Shown here: positions 21,161 to 32,349 of the stretch, in pieces
How the letters are laid out: every line of letters begins with the position of its first letter
Position numbering within the stretch: the first letter of the stretch is position 1
NCBI RefSeq assembly: GCF_018294505.1
Contig: NC_057814.1
Span: 33,465,789-33,529,788, forward strand
Source: Triticum aestivum
Lineage: Eukaryota > Streptophyta > Magnoliopsida > Poales > Poaceae
Length of the DNA: 64,000 nucleotides
Reading direction: 5' to 3'
Notes under the pieces: generated by a model
Seen by the model: the letters and a program-made list of their open reading frames with translations, nothing else
What the model was told of the DNA's origin: nothing
The model's database searches: none
Program-made: the position numbers and the translations under genes

Positions 21161-22267
21161 CTATTTGACACTTTTATGGGTAGACAATACCGTAGCAGCC
21201 AAAGTTTTATTATATGTATTTTTTACAGAAATTGGATATTTTTCATCCTTGATATGTAGACAATTGAACTCAACGGCTTCGATTTCAGTAGATGCTTCGT
21301 GAGTGCATGTTTGACTACGCTTATGTTGTTCCAAATTTAACACTAGGGAGCACTAGGACCATTTCCTTTAAAAAAGTTAAATTTGATTCTTTTGGCCGCT
21401 ACTTGTGCGTTAGTGAAACTTTTTTTTAGCAAAAACAATATCCAAATTACTCCGTTTGAGCAAAACAATTCCTGGTTTTACATCTTTTCATCATTTTCAT
21501 CGATCTCTCGGGTGGGACCCACTATCAGGTTCATGTGGCACACTGACATAGTTGGCAGGTTGGAAGCGTTTTATAGTGTATCCGAGCAGGCTACCATCAG
21601 GTCTGACAACATCACGCGGGTCCTTGTTTCATTTAGTTGGCTTATCTGAACAGGCTACCAAGTCTGTCCGGATGATCGCCGGAAGGAGAGCAGACACCTT
21701 TCTTTCATGGCCCAATTTGTGCGCCCTGCCTTGTCTGTTCTATGAAGCAAAGGAACCACTACACCGATCTTCTTTCTGCACTAGCCACCGCGACAACCAG
21801 CTATACTTCAACGCCACGTCGCCGCCTCCACTTCCAAATCCCTAAGGCCCCGCTTGCCATCCGTGTAATTTTGTAATTTAATTCCACAGTATTTAGGTTG
21901 CAGGTGTATCTTACCAGCCACAAGCGATTTTCGGCCGACAGAAAACGACAGGCAGAGACGTGTCGATGCCACTAGCTGTCACATGCTACGCTGCATTTTG
22001 CACGCAGAGTTCGATTTGTTTCCTGCTTGCATAGACCAGTAACTCCCCCAGGGGCTTATTAGCGCAGATGGTATTTTACAGTGTGGGATACATGTGCTTT
22101 TGAACTTGATCTTCTATACAAGGAAATGCCATCTTTTTCGGTCGGTGTTTCTTCAATATTTGCTTATTGTTGAATAAATTGATACTCCTAAATTTATAAA
22201 TCACTAACTTTGTTTTGTGACAAAGAATGATTAGATGCAGACAATGGAACAATGGTCTTGAGTTTCT
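21161..22267. other. Gene-free interval
   Basis: No coding region was recognised. TTTGTTTCCTGCTTGCATAG near 22.02 kb matches 58.51 kb, upstream of the receptor kinase, so part of this stretch belongs to the copied locus. CAGGCTACCA occurs twice (about 21.59 and 21.65 kb). Confidence 0.4.
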
Positions 22268-22437
22268 TAGTTTGGATTTGAATTGGATGCGAGAATGTAG
22301 TTATCTACCCTGTTGGCACAGCCGACACTGGTAGCTCATACTACTAGTCTACTGACACTGCCAACAGGGACCTCCTCCTCACGCTTTCTTCGGATCCAAA
22401 TGGTACGCTAGAGACCTATGCCACCAGGTCCGTTTGT
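22268..22437 (+). pseudogene. G-type lectin receptor-kinase fragment (pseudogene scrap)
   Basis: Aligns with 60.58-60.72 kb of the receptor kinase. TACCCTGTTGGCAC corresponds to TACCCTGCTGGCAC, and CCTCCTCCTCACGCTTTCTT is identical. GGATCCAAATGGTACGCTA corresponds to GGATCCCAATGGTACCCTA. The encoded strand is the region after the B-lectin domain (LLLTLSXDPNGT). Only about 170 bp survive, the frame contains stops, and there is no neighbouring kinase sequence. With 20311-20655 it marks a deleted second copy of the gene. Confidence 0.8.
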
Positions 22438-22550
22438 TCCCACGACATAACCGACCATGTTGTGAGCAACCGAGTGTGGTAACCAAGGTTTATCTACGGA
22501 TAGTCTGTTAGCACTAGGAACTGGAGGCACATACTGACATATATTTGTTA

Positions 22551-22787
22551 CTCCCTCCATTCCACAATATAGTGCCTATAGATTTTTATGAAAGTCAAAC
22601 TTTGCCAACTTTGACTAAGTGTATAGAGAAAATTGTCTACATCTACAATATCAAACATGTACATTCAGAAAATATAACTCATGATGTATGCAATGATGTG
22701 CATTTGATATTCTAGATGTACCTATTATTCTCTATAAACATGATCAAAGTTTGTAATGTTTGACTTTTACAAAAATCTATAGGCATT
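22551..22787. mobile_element. Stowaway (Tc1/mariner) MITE, left part, split by CACTA B
   Basis: CTCCCTCCATTCCACAATAT is preceded by TA (22549-22550). The sequence runs to AAAATCTATAGGC at 22784, then the target ATT. It resumes after the CACTA element and closes with GGAGGTAG followed by TA at 29119-29120. The two ends are inverted (CTCCCTCC and CTACCTCC). The internal GATTTTTATGAAAGTCAAAC has its inverted counterpart at 22.75 kb. Confidence 0.85.
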
Positions 22788-23204
22788 CACTAGTAGAAAA
22801 AGGGTCATCTGTTCCGGTTGGTAAGGGCCTTTTGTCCCGGTTGTTGAACCGGGACTAAAGGGTCGTTACTAATGCCCTAGCCCTTTAGTCCCGGTTCTTA
22901 CACGAACCGGGACAGATGGGCCTCCACGTGGCCGCTGCGGCCAGCCCAGGCAGGGGGGCCTTTGATCCCGGTTGGTGACACCGGCCACTGAAATGCTGAC
23001 GTGTGGATGCCTTTTGGTCCCGGTTGGTGACACCAACCGGGACCAAAAGGCATCCACGCGTCAGCATTTCAGTGGCCGGGGTTTTTGTTTTTGTTTTTGA
23101 AAGGGGGAGGGTTTAGGGGGTAATTTAGGGTGTGTAAGCTAGCTAATAGAGAGAACTGTCCTCCCTTATTTTCGTGCTTGATTTACCAACGCTACTGCTA
23201 TGCT

Positions 23205-23345
23205 TAAACATGGCTTAGATTAAAGTGAAGGCAACATATGGTGCATGTCGAAAGTAATATTAATCCTAACTTGATCAAGTTTGGATTAGTACTACTTTCG
23301 ACATGCACCACATGCTTGTTGCCTTCACTTCATTCCAATCCATGT
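23205..23345. repeat. Inverted repeat, arms about 65-70 bp, inside CACTA B
   Basis: AAGTGAAGGCAACA..ATGGTG and CATGTCGAAAGTAATATTAA on the left pair with TACTACTTTCGACATGCACC and TTGTTGCCTTCACTTC on the right. The centre is AACTTGATCAAGTT. Pairing extends outward to AACATGG and CCATGTT. A transcript could fold into a hairpin of about 140 nt. Confidence 0.8.
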
Positions 23346-23551
23346 TCATTTCACCCACTGATATATAATAACTCTTCATGCCCGCATCATGCATCATCAT
23401 AATAACAAGTTCTACTAATCATCATCATACAACTTCTACTCGTTATTAATAACAAGTCATACGATCACCATCCTCATAGTCATCGAACCAACCCTACTTA
23501 ATTGTTCTTATCACATGATCATCAGTATTAGGTAGGACCTAAAGACCCTCT

Positions 23552-24751
23552 TTAAGGTAAAATAGTATAAAACAATATAGACCCCGACTCTCCATTATAG
23601 AGAATGGAGATCATCCTATCTCCAATTTTTGCGCTTCGCTTCCTTTTGCTTCCAAGAACCTCCTTGCGACTGTCCATACATTTTTTCCATTCTTTGATTT
23701 TCATGTCTCCACTTCTTTTAGAAATCCGGTATGGACAGTTGAGATTCGTAAGATGACCTGGTTGTATGTTCAAAACATCAAGGCTACCATTCTGATACAT
23801 GAAATGAGGCACACAATCCTCTGAGATTATCTGTTGAAAAACATATTAAATAACTTCATAGTTAGCAATGATGTACTAGTTTTAGAAGTATGCAAAAGAT
23901 GCACGGATGTCGTAATAGTAAGAAATCTTACCAGGGTATCTCCATAGTAGTTACCGTAGTTCAACACGTGCACTAGTGGCACGTATTGACCATAATGTGG
24001 AGGAGTTTTACAATAGATATTGTAATTTTCAAGATCAGTACAAAATCCGACCAGATGAGTTTTCTCCTTATAAGTTAACTCAGAGCCATCGGTGTAGTAG
24101 GTTCTGTCTACCATGTTCCGCACATTGTTTGAACAATCAAAATAAGCTGTCAATGAAAATAAGCTGTCAACTATTTTGAAATTAACAATATAAATTAGCT
24201 AATAACTATGTTTGAGAAACTCACATAGCGGTAGAATTGGAGGCGTATCAACAAGGACCCAAATGTCCATATTGTCTTGCTCGATGTCAGGATCACCAAG
24301 ATCCATGGCGACAAGCATACCCTCATCAAAACCATACATCTTGCAAAATGCTTCCCAATTTTTGCAACCAAAATGGGTTACGCTCTCAGAATTATACAGA
24401 TTTACTTCAAAATCTATATCATGATGGGTCCTTAGGTGAATTTTCTTTGTTTCCATACTTTCATGGTCTTCAAAACCCATCCTCTCCAAGACGTAGCGTC
24501 TTGCATGGCATGGGATAAGCTAGTCGAATTGTAAAAGATGAAAAGTACACGTTGAAATAGTTGAAGTCGTGCTTAATTACGAAAAAAATAACACTTGTCG
24601 TGTCGTTGCGTACCGTTTCAACATCGAAGGTCTCCTCCAGCTTAATACTGAATCGCCGATCTTCGTCCAGGTGAGGCCTATCGCACAGACCTCGGTCGTC
24701 GTGGGACCAGTCGCACTCCCCCGGGAGACTTTCGTCGTCCGAGTACGACAT
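23552..24751 (-). CDS. B3-domain-like protein, four exons, carried by CACTA B
   Basis: Predicted spliced gene: exon 1 24614-24751, exon 2 24225-24519, exon 3 23932-24146, exon 4 23552-23830. All introns are GT-AG (donors GTACGC, GTGAGT, GTAAGA). The joined frame is 927 nt, an intact 308-residue protein. Exon 1 is acidic (MSYSDDESLPGECDWSHDD). Exon 2 encodes LIPCHARRYVLERMGFEDHE and the module NWEAFCKMYGFDEGMLVAMD, the W..F....G...G..L pattern of B3 folds. Exon 4 encodes a second B3-like half with EWKKCMDSRKEVLGSKRKRS followed by KIGDRMISIL. B3 proteins bind DNA in the nucleus. The clean splice frame suggests it was recently coding. Transcription and function are unproven, and the B3 assignment is by pattern only. 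Confidence 0.65.
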
Positions 24752-24911
24752 TTCCTTTGTTCATAATTCAAATATTAAACGTCTATAATTAAATATATGT
24801 ACTAAAAAACCTAAGTTAGATCATTATTATTCATCACGGGTTGACTATCGGTTTGTCGAGTCTTTTCTTGAAAACTCTCAGCTCACGTGGTGTATACATT
24901 CGACCGTTGGT

Positions 24912-25015
24912 GATGGTTGGTCCTCCTTTCATCCTCGAGTGCATTACACCAAAATGTCCAGCACACGGGAATGAATGAGAAGCGACCCCCACGACAACAG
25001 TCGGGATTCTTCGTC

Positions 25016-25082
<67 letters not shown>

Positions 25083-25210
25083 TGGAACTGATGGTAGCTC
25101 CTTCGTTTCGCTCCCGAGTGCATTACACCAAATTGTCTAGCACACGGGAACGAAGGAGAAGCTACCCCCACGACAACAACGGGATTTTCCGTCCTCTCAT
25201 ATATGGTGGA
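24912..25210. repeat. Tandem duplication of about 120 bp flanking an AT microsatellite
   Basis: Two units share CGAGTGCATTACACCAAA, CAGCACACGGGAA and CCCCCACGACAACA, each ending CGTCCTCTCATATAT. The AT tract at 25019-25080 lies between them. Confidence 0.85.
25019..25080. repeat. (AT)n microsatellite
   Basis: Uninterrupted AT dinucleotides, about 31 repeats, inside CACTA element B. Confidence 0.98.
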
Positions 25211-25610
25211 GACTCAATAGACTTAAAGTCAACCCGAAATATCGTTTAATTATCTTTCTAAAACCGGTTCGTGGCTGGTCTCACCTCGAGGTCGGAGGGG
25301 GTCGGTGACGGGGACGACGGCGGCGATGATGGAGGGGGCTCCTAGATTTCTGCGAAAACAAAAACCCTATAAGCTATCAACTAATCATATGCATACGCCT
25401 TGCATAGTGCTCTCCAATTTTAGCATTCAAAGTAGGAGTAGTTTTCCAATTTGAGCATTCAATAAGCAAAATCAAATCACAAAATAAAGTAGTATTCAAA
25501 TTAGGATGCATTCAATTATAAGCAAAACTACATCATCTCCATGCGTCCATACATCGTCGAATATTATCACTAATACACCTCGAATACTATCATACATATA
25601 GCCAGTACAG

Positions 25611-26012
25611 CTAGAACCGTAGCGCCCCACGGGTATCGGCGCGGGCGGTGGACACCCAAAGGGAAGGAACCATCACATGATCATAGCTCCAGTGAGATCC
25701 CTGAAGAACCTGCCAGGTATTGTCGAACCTGCCCTCCAACGCAACCATGCAGCGACGGACGTGCTGGTCCTCCTCGCTGACACGGTGACGTACCACCTCC
25801 GCGGTGTCCGGAAGCCTCGGCACCGTCACTGGCCCACGCGACCGCCACCAAACAAGGATCGGGTCAACGACGGGCTGCCTCCTCACCAACCTACGCCCCC
25901 CGGAAGGTAGCACCTCCCAAAACCAGCCCGGCGGAGCCCAGTCCCGGACATGGCCCGTCTGATCAAGCCGGCCTCCTCCGCCGAGTCGACGACGAGGATG
26001 CGGGATTGGCAT
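25611..26012 (-). CDS. Hypothetical 133-residue protein in CACTA B
   Basis: Open frame starting MPIPHPRRRLGGGGRLDQTG, rich in Arg, Val and Trp, with a WQVLQGSHWSYDHVMVPSLW segment near the C-terminus. No transmembrane segment, signal peptide or known domain was recognised. It lies in the same orientation as the B3-like gene and about 860 bp upstream of it. The long open frame in GC-rich DNA may be a captured exon or chance, and the region between it and the B3-like gene is repeat. No function is assigned. Confidence 0.35.
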   Translation of the reverse strand: MPIPHPRRRLGGGGRLDQTGHVRDWAPPGWFWEVLPSGGRRLVRRQPVVDPILVWWRSRGPVTVPRLPDTAEVVRHRVSEEDQHVRRCMVALEGRFDNTWQVLQGSHWSYDHVMVPSLWVSTARADTRGALRF

Positions 26013-26080
26013 CGTCGACGTCGATGCGGGAATAATTGCTTTAACTAAAAAAATAAACTAGTTCTATTAATTTTCTTGCT

Positions 26081-26390
26081 AAAAATAAACTACTTCTATA
26101 TATAGTAAAATAAAGTAGTTTTATTAAATCAACTGGTTCAACTAGCTACTAAGCACTTACTATAAATAAAATAAAGTAGTACTTACTAAAAACAAACTAC
26201 TTCAACATATAGTAAAATAAAGTAGTTTTATTAAATAAACTAGTTCAACTACTAAGCACTTACTATAAATAAAATAAAGTAGTACTTACTAAAAATAAAC
26301 TACTTCTATATATAGTAAAATAAAGTAGTTTTATTAAATCAACTAGTTCAACTACTAAGCGCTAACCTAAAATCAAGTAGTACTTACTAA
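26081..26390. repeat. AT-rich tandem repeat, about 105-bp unit, 3 copies
   Basis: Units begin AAAAATAAACTACTTC at about 26081, 26188 (one substitution) and 26291. Each contains AGTAAAATAAAGTAGTTTTA, TTCAACTA and AAGCACTTACTATAAATAAA. Confidence 0.85.
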
Positions 26391-26639
26391 TTTTACTTTT
26401 TCCTCTACACTAACCTAAAATGCACTAACCTAAAATCGATATTTACTAACAACCTAAATAAAAAATTAATACATATATGAGAAAAACATATATAAACAAA
26501 AAAAATGCTATGAACATTATATTCATACATACATAGCCACATCCATTCATCATATAGCTACCACATACATATATACATTATATATATATGAAAAAATGCA
26601 ATGAACAAAAAAATAATACACATTATATGAAAAAAAAGC

Positions 26640-26970
26640 ACTGAACAGAGCCGTGGCGGCGGCGGCTCACATCGGGGGCGGCCGGCGAGGGCGTCGGCGA
26701 CGGCCACGGTGGGGGGCGCGGGCCGGGGCAGGGGCGTGGCCGGCTACGACGGCGACGATGGGGGCGGGTCGTGGCGCAGGGGCGCGGCCGGGCGTGCTCG
26801 GGGCGGCAGAGGGCGACGGCGTGGGTGGCGGACGACGTCGGCGTGGGCTCGGGGGCGGCGGACGGCTTCGGCGTGGGCTCGGGGGCACGGGCGACGGCGA
26901 CGGCGGCGGTGCCGCCTTGCGGCGTCGAGGAGGTCGGCGTCGTCGGGGGCAACTGGCGATGAAATTTTGA
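26640..26970. other. GC-rich low-complexity tract in CACTA B
   Basis: Dense GGCGGCGG/GGGGGCG composition gives long open frames in several registers (Gly/Arg-rich on plus, Pro/Ala-rich on minus). None has a domain, and the frames overlap on both strands, so no gene is called. Confidence 0.5.
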
Positions 26971-27889
26971 ATTTTCGCCAAGTGTTTCTTATATAGGAAA
27001 GGCTTTGGTCCAGGTTCGTCGCACCAACCGGGACCAACGGCACCTTCAGTCCCGGTTGGTCTTTTCAGCAGCCCAAAGGCCGGGAAGCGGCGGCCTTTGG
27101 TCCCGGTTGGTGGCACCAACCGGGACTAAAGGGGTGGCATTGGTACCGGTTGGCGCCACGAACCGGTACCAATGCACCCCTTTAGTCTCGGTTGGTGCCA
27201 CCAACCGGGACCAAAGGCTTTGTGCTGCTGCGCCCGCGTCAAAAATTTAGTCCCACCTCGCTAGTTGAGAGGGGCGCGCAGTGGTTTATAAGCCCCACTG
27301 CCGCACCCCTCTCGAGCTCCTCTCCATTGTAGGCTTACGGGCCTAATTGTCACTGCTATGTCTGATGGGCTTACTGGGCCTTCTGCGGGCATGAATCCTG
27401 GCCCATCGATGGGTTTCTAGTCGTATTCATGCCGTGGTGGCCTAGTAGGTGGCATATTTTTTATTTTTTGCCTGTTTTTTGTTTTCTTTTTTGCTTTATT
27501 TATTTTGTTTTATTTCTACTTACAACAAAAAACTTATTTATTTTATTTTATTTTGTTTCTAATTACTTATTTATTTTACTTTATGATAATTCTTTTTGCT
27601 ATTAAAGTTTCTATCAAAAAAAGTTCTTTATGAAAATTCTTTTTGCTTTTAATGATTTTGAACAGAAAATACTTCGATAATTTTAGTTGCATCAATTTTA
27701 TATGATTTTAGTTTCAATAATACTAGAGGTTTCTTATAATGTTTTGAACAGAAAATACTTTGTTAATTTTAGTTTCATAAATTTTATTAAAGTTTATTTT
27801 ATTTTGTTCTACTTATATATTTTAATAAAGTTTATATTATTTTGTTTCTAATTACTTATTTATTTTATTTGTTATTTTTCATGCACCAT

Positions 27890-28560
27890 TTTTCATGCAT
27901 TTACTAATTATTTTGAGCTATAAAACCCTAAAATTGAAAAGCATTTCAAATGAACTCTGAAAAGGTTGAAAGTTGGCGTGGTATCATCATTTCATCCACA
28001 TAGCATGTGCAAGAAAGTTGAGAGGGTTACGGCAAAAACTGGATGCACTTCGTGTACAAAACGGACAATCTCTTTCAAAGTATTTGGATTTCATACGGAA
28101 ACTCGTCTGTTACAAAGGGATTTCATTTTTAAAACTTATTTGAACTCCTGACTTTTTGTGTGTTCAAAATGCACCATTCAAAACCACATCATCATTTTTC
28201 AATCCTTTCTGACTTCATTTGTTATTTTTTCATGCATTTACTAATTATTTTGAGCTATAAGACCCTAAAATTGAAAAGCATTTCAAATGAACTTGAAATT
28301 GAAAAAACCTACAAATGAACTCTAAAAAGGTTGAAAGTTGGCATGGTATCATCATTTCACCCACATAGCATGTGCTAAAAAGTTGAGAGGGTCCCGGCAA
28401 AATGTGGATGCACTTCGTGAACAAAATGGACAATCTCTTTCGAAGCATCAGGGTTTCGGACAAAAACTCATCTGTTACAAAGGGATTTCATTTCTTGAAC
28501 TTATTTAAACTCCAGAATTTTTGTGTGTTAAAAATGAACCATTCAAAACAGAGACTGATT
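27890..28560. repeat. Imperfect direct repeat of about 320 bp in CACTA B
   Basis: CATGCATTTACTAATTATTT starts both units (27.895 and 28.23 kb). Shared GAAAAGCATTTCAAATGAAC, AAAAGGTTGAAAGTTGGC, CATAGCATGTGC and CTGTTACAAAGGGATTTCAT follow in the same order. A CACTA-typical internal duplication with no ORF. Confidence 0.85.
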
Positions 28561-29095
28561 TTGAATGGTGCATATTCAACAAACAAAAAGTAAAAAGATC
28601 GCCAACCCCAACATAAAAAATGAGCATAGATGCGCCTATAGAGAAAATTCAACCTAAATTCATAATAAATTTCTATGAATTTCAGAGAAATTCACTCTGA
28701 ATTTAGGTCAAATTCCCTGTATAAGGGCATCTATTTTCATTTTGAGAGGAGCTCAATAAGGCAGAGAGGGACGGGCTTATAAACCGGTGTGAGCGCCCTT
28801 CGATTGGCGAGGTGGGACTAAACTCTGACCGCAATGAGGACCAACCCTTTAGTCCCGGTTTGTGGCACAAACCGGGACTAATGGTCATGGGCCAGGGGCG
28901 AGGCCCATTGGTCCCGGTTCGTGCGTGGAATCGGGACCAAAAGGTCCAGACGAACCGGGACCAGTGGCCCACGTGGACCGGCCGGCCCCCTGGGCTCACG
29001 AACCAGGACAGTTGCCTCCTTTGGTCCCGGTTCGTGAGCGAACCGGGATTAATGGTATTACGAGGGCCGAACCAATGCCCTGTTTTCTATTAGTG

Positions 29096-29118
29096 ATTAC
29101 ATTATAGAACGGAGGTAG
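29096..29118. mobile_element. Stowaway MITE, right part (continues 22551-22787)
   Basis: ATTACATTATAGAACGGAGG and TAG complete the MITE whose left part ends at 22787. TA at 29119-29120 is the second copy of its target duplication. Confidence 0.8.
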
Positions 29119-29120
29119 TA

Positions 29121-29578
29121 GCTTTTAATCTTGATCACATATCCGCATATTATCTTGCATTCCTACTGCATGTAGTTACATGTTAGTTGCTGTAGTCCAG
29201 AAGGTGTACGCGAGATGTGTACGAGGCCATGAAATTTCTTGTGTTCATGTGTCTCTTGTGCGAGCTGTTAGAGGCAGTATCTAACGATCCTCGGTAGCTA
29301 GCTTTGGATTAACACTCACAATCACCAGATTGAGATACAATTTTGTGGCTAGGGTTCTAAGCAAGAAAGAGGGTCGAGGAGATCTCACCTAACGGTGAGG
29401 TTACAGAATGATCCTATGATGCCCTTCACACTCGCACGCACAGCACTAAGTATTGATCACTGTCTCTGGTCTAGCCCTAGCACTTGTGGGTTGGGCCTAC
29501 GGTTCCTCTTGGGCCGGCTAATCTAGGCTGGGCCAGGGGCTTCGGTAGTGATGGTTGTAGTTCCCGTGACAATAGCAA
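29121..29578. other. Gene-free interval
   Basis: No gene or element was recognised. GGGTTGGGCC and TGGGCCGGCT motifs near 29.49-29.52 kb are low-information. Confidence 0.35.
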
Positions 29579-29587
29579 GGAAGAAGA

Positions 29588-30477
29588 AGAGGGCAATCCC
29601 TATTTGGCGTTGCAGGCGCCAGTTAGTAGTATTTTTGCAAACGGGCGCTTCAAGCGCCCCCGCACTGGGCCGGCCCATCTAATGTTTTCTTTTCCGTGTC
29701 TTAGTTCGCAAAAAAGTACTCCATCTATGAATCGAACCAACTATCTTCCTAACCAATGGATGAGGGTGCAACCATCATGCCACCCAAGTGGATCTGGTAA
29801 AGTTTAACTTTTCCCCTCTTTGATTAGTTATTTTTTTCTTCTTTTTTTTTCGTTTTATTTTATCCGTTTTCTGTTTTTTTTCTTCTTTCTGGTTCGATGA
29901 ATTGTTCTCAATACGTGAACATTTTATTCAAATCGATGATTTTTTTCAAAATTCAGGAATTTTGAAGAACTTTTTTCAAATTTGATGAAATTATCAGGAA
30001 TTGGATGTTTTTTGAATTAAATTAACTTTTTCCAAATTTGCTGAACTTTTTTTAAATCCATGAACTTTTTCAACTTTTTTTCAAAATCGATGTACTTTTT
30101 TTTAAATTCGTTGAACGTTTTCCAAATTTGAAGAAAAAAGTTTTTTAAAATTTTATTGACTTTTTCAAAATTGCTAATTTTTTTCTAAAATCGATGAAGC
30201 TTTTTAAATTTCGTGAACTTATCCCACATTCATTAACTTCTTTTTCAAATTCCCAAACTTTTTCCATATTCTCGAATTTATTTATTATTTTGAATAGTGA
30301 ATGGTCAATGAGTCAACATATGAACGAACGAACATGCAGATAAAAAAAATCGAAAAGAGTGATCTGATTCCTACCGAGCGTTCGAGCAGGCGTTCATGAT
30401 TAATGGGCCGGCCCAGCTGCCAGTGCAAGTGAGCGCCAGCGGGCGAACCGACCCCAACAGCGCCGATTAGGAGCTCC
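29588..30477. mobile_element. Mutator-like non-autonomous element, about 890 bp
   Basis: The left terminal zone GGCAATCCCTATTTGGCG and the right zone reverse-complemented (GGAGCTCCTAATCGGCGC) are inverted. Both arms continue through GGCGC-rich sequence to GGGCCGGCCCA. Flanks GGAAGAAGA (29579-29587) and GGAAGAAGG (30478-30486) look like a 9-bp duplication with one mismatch. The interior is T-rich with many GATGAACTTTTTTCAAAT-type short repeats and no ORF. Confidence 0.55.
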
Positions 30478-30526
30478 GGAAGAAGGGAGTTAGGTGCTAG
30501 CTCCAACATCATTGAGCCAGTCGAAA

Positions 30527-31000
30527 ACCTAACAACTTGAACGGCATGATATTACACAGCGGCTGTTTGCTAATGTCCTGATGACTCCAATTCCTGCATG
30601 TCCCTCTGGCTCTTTTACAATGGTCTCCCATCTTGCCACGTAGGTATCTTTTGCGCTAATATATATACATGCCCGTGAATAGAGGATCACTTGTTATAAG
30701 TGCTGATGACTGAACAATAGAGCTTGGTGAAGGAGTGGCATATTTAAAGGGATAGACATACGGAGAAGGAAAGTGCCACTCACAGAAGTGTGAGAGTTGT
30801 TGCAGTATTCGTTCTCTCTCATCGAGCTGAATGCACATGGCCTGCTGTAGTCTATAGGTGTCCTCCTTTATTTTTATTTTTATTTTTTGCGGAAAAGGTG
30901 TCCTCCTTGGTAAGCGTCTTTTAAGAGTCACTTCAAAATCTGCATTATCAATGAAGAAAATTCCATCACATGCTAGTACCCTATAAAATTGGGAAGGGAA
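30527..31000 (+). repeat. Repeat module R1, copy e
   Basis: Landmarks AATGTCCTGATGACTCCAAT, CCTGCATGTCC, GTGGCATATTTAAAGGGATAG (TATA-like), GTTGCAGTATTCGTTC and CTGCATTATCAATGAAGAAA. An ATTTTTATTTTTATTTTTTG insertion lies near 30.87 kb. Confidence 0.7.
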
Positions 31001-32169
31001 GAAGTATGGCTGTACATTTGATGTTGACGGTAGGACGGTAGGTATGGCTATAGCAAAGCTGACCACAAGCTTAACCCACAAGTTGAGGACTAGCTAGCAA
31101 AGAGACAATTAGTTAGACCTATGGTTCTTAAGGAGCATATATTCTAGTAGTACTTAATACATAATTTCTTTTAACGGCGATCATAGTAAATGCAACAGGC
31201 CTTCCTTCCTCACACCTCATGGTACAATGATCACCGATTATTCACTTTTATGATCTGGTGGCATAAAATAGAATCTAACATGACATAGGGAAACGTTAAT
31301 AGCATTAAGGCTGACATTTGGAACAGAAAATTTCGTTCCCCATATTTAGAAAACAAACCCAGAGATTTCATCCCCATGAGCACAGAGCTCCTAGCTCCCT
31401 CCTTCCATGTTGCCGCACGCTCTTGTTCTGTTCACCGACCGAGTTCACTAGAGTATCGGCTGGTTGCTATTCAAAGCCTTTATCATCATATGCCTCCTCA
31501 GATACATCATTCACCTTAACCGTGTAGCCGAGGTTTACTTCGCCACTCAAGTGTTATTATAGTTTGTTCAGAATAAAGGCATGATTCTAAAGCAGTGTTG
31601 TTTTAGCAGGGAGAGGTGGATGATAAGATGGCAGTGTTGTACCATATACGGGTCTGTCTCTTTTCATTGCCCATGTCTGGGTATTTTACCTTTTTTTTGG
31701 TCTGGGTATTTTACTAACCAGTAGCTCTCATCTACATTTTTGCTCGCGTTATTAACTTTTTGATTAATTCACAAATTTGGAGAAAAAAATCCTTATGCCT
31801 TCCTGTAGCAGTGTGATTAGCCTGGATGAAATGGAAAAAATAAATGTGTAGTCCAGGAAGCATAATTAGCTTGGCGTAATCAGTAGCTCATGTAGTTGAT
31901 AGTTGTATTTTCTGATGTTGAATAGTTTTTTGAAGTACATATGTGACAGCAGCATGCCATGGACGTGAACCAAACTGACACTTTCTGCCAGGCCAGGCAG
32001 AAACTTCCATCATCTCGGCCTCCCTCCAGGCATCCCATTTCCCCAGGCACAATTTCCAGGCCTTTAACCAAAAGGACCAAAATTCCTTGGAGAAAAAGGA
32101 ATCCAGGCTTAACTACTACTAGAAGAGCACAGCAAACTGTGATGGGTTGGGTCGAGCAGGTTCATTTCA
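31001..32169. other. Gene-free interval
   Basis: AT-rich, no recognisable domain in any frame. Confidence 0.35.
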
Positions 32170-32345
32170 GCTGATTAAACAGGCGCCAGTACACCCATCG
32201 ACCGTCATCTCTGGTGCCGACCATTCCCTTTCCATCCCTCCCAACGCATCCGACAGGGAAACGAGGTGCGGCACAAGGGATGTTCATGTCCGGAAGCCCA
32301 GAGCCACTGGAGAACGAGCTCTCGCCCCTAGGTCTACTAAGCCCC
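32170..32345 (+). repeat. Short paralogous segment, pair with 37135-37400
   Basis: Shared pieces CAACGCATCCGA..GGGAAAC, GAAGCCCAGAGCCACTGGAG (37.35 kb: GAACCCTAGAGCCACCGGAG) and CGAGC..TCGCCCC. At 37.1-37.4 kb it precedes the Myb/SANT-like pseudogene, so this may be the promoter or 5' UTR of a lost copy. Confidence 0.55.
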
Positions 32346-32349
32346 AACC

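Larger units (their letters stand above)
22788..29095. mobile_element. CACTA element B, complete 6308-bp copy, TSD ATT
   Basis: Left end CACTAGTAGAAAAAGG, right end TTTTCTATTAGTG, with target duplication ATT at 22785-22787 and 29096-29098. Subterminal arrays of TTTAGTCCCGGTT and GAACCGGGACTAAAGG motifs lie at 22.8-23.05 kb and 28.85-29.05 kb, with a further internal array at 27.0-27.25 kb. No transposase or ORF2 frame was recognised. Cargo: a B3-like gene on the minus strand (23552-24751), a 133-codon frame (25611-26012), several tandem repeats and an internal inverted repeat. It sits inside a Stowaway MITE, so it is the younger of the two. Confidence 0.93.

Noticed and set aside
26623..27119. 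Several overlapping Pro/Ala/Arg-rich frames
   Set aside because: GC-rich composition gives open frames in all registers; no domain, and conflicting strands.
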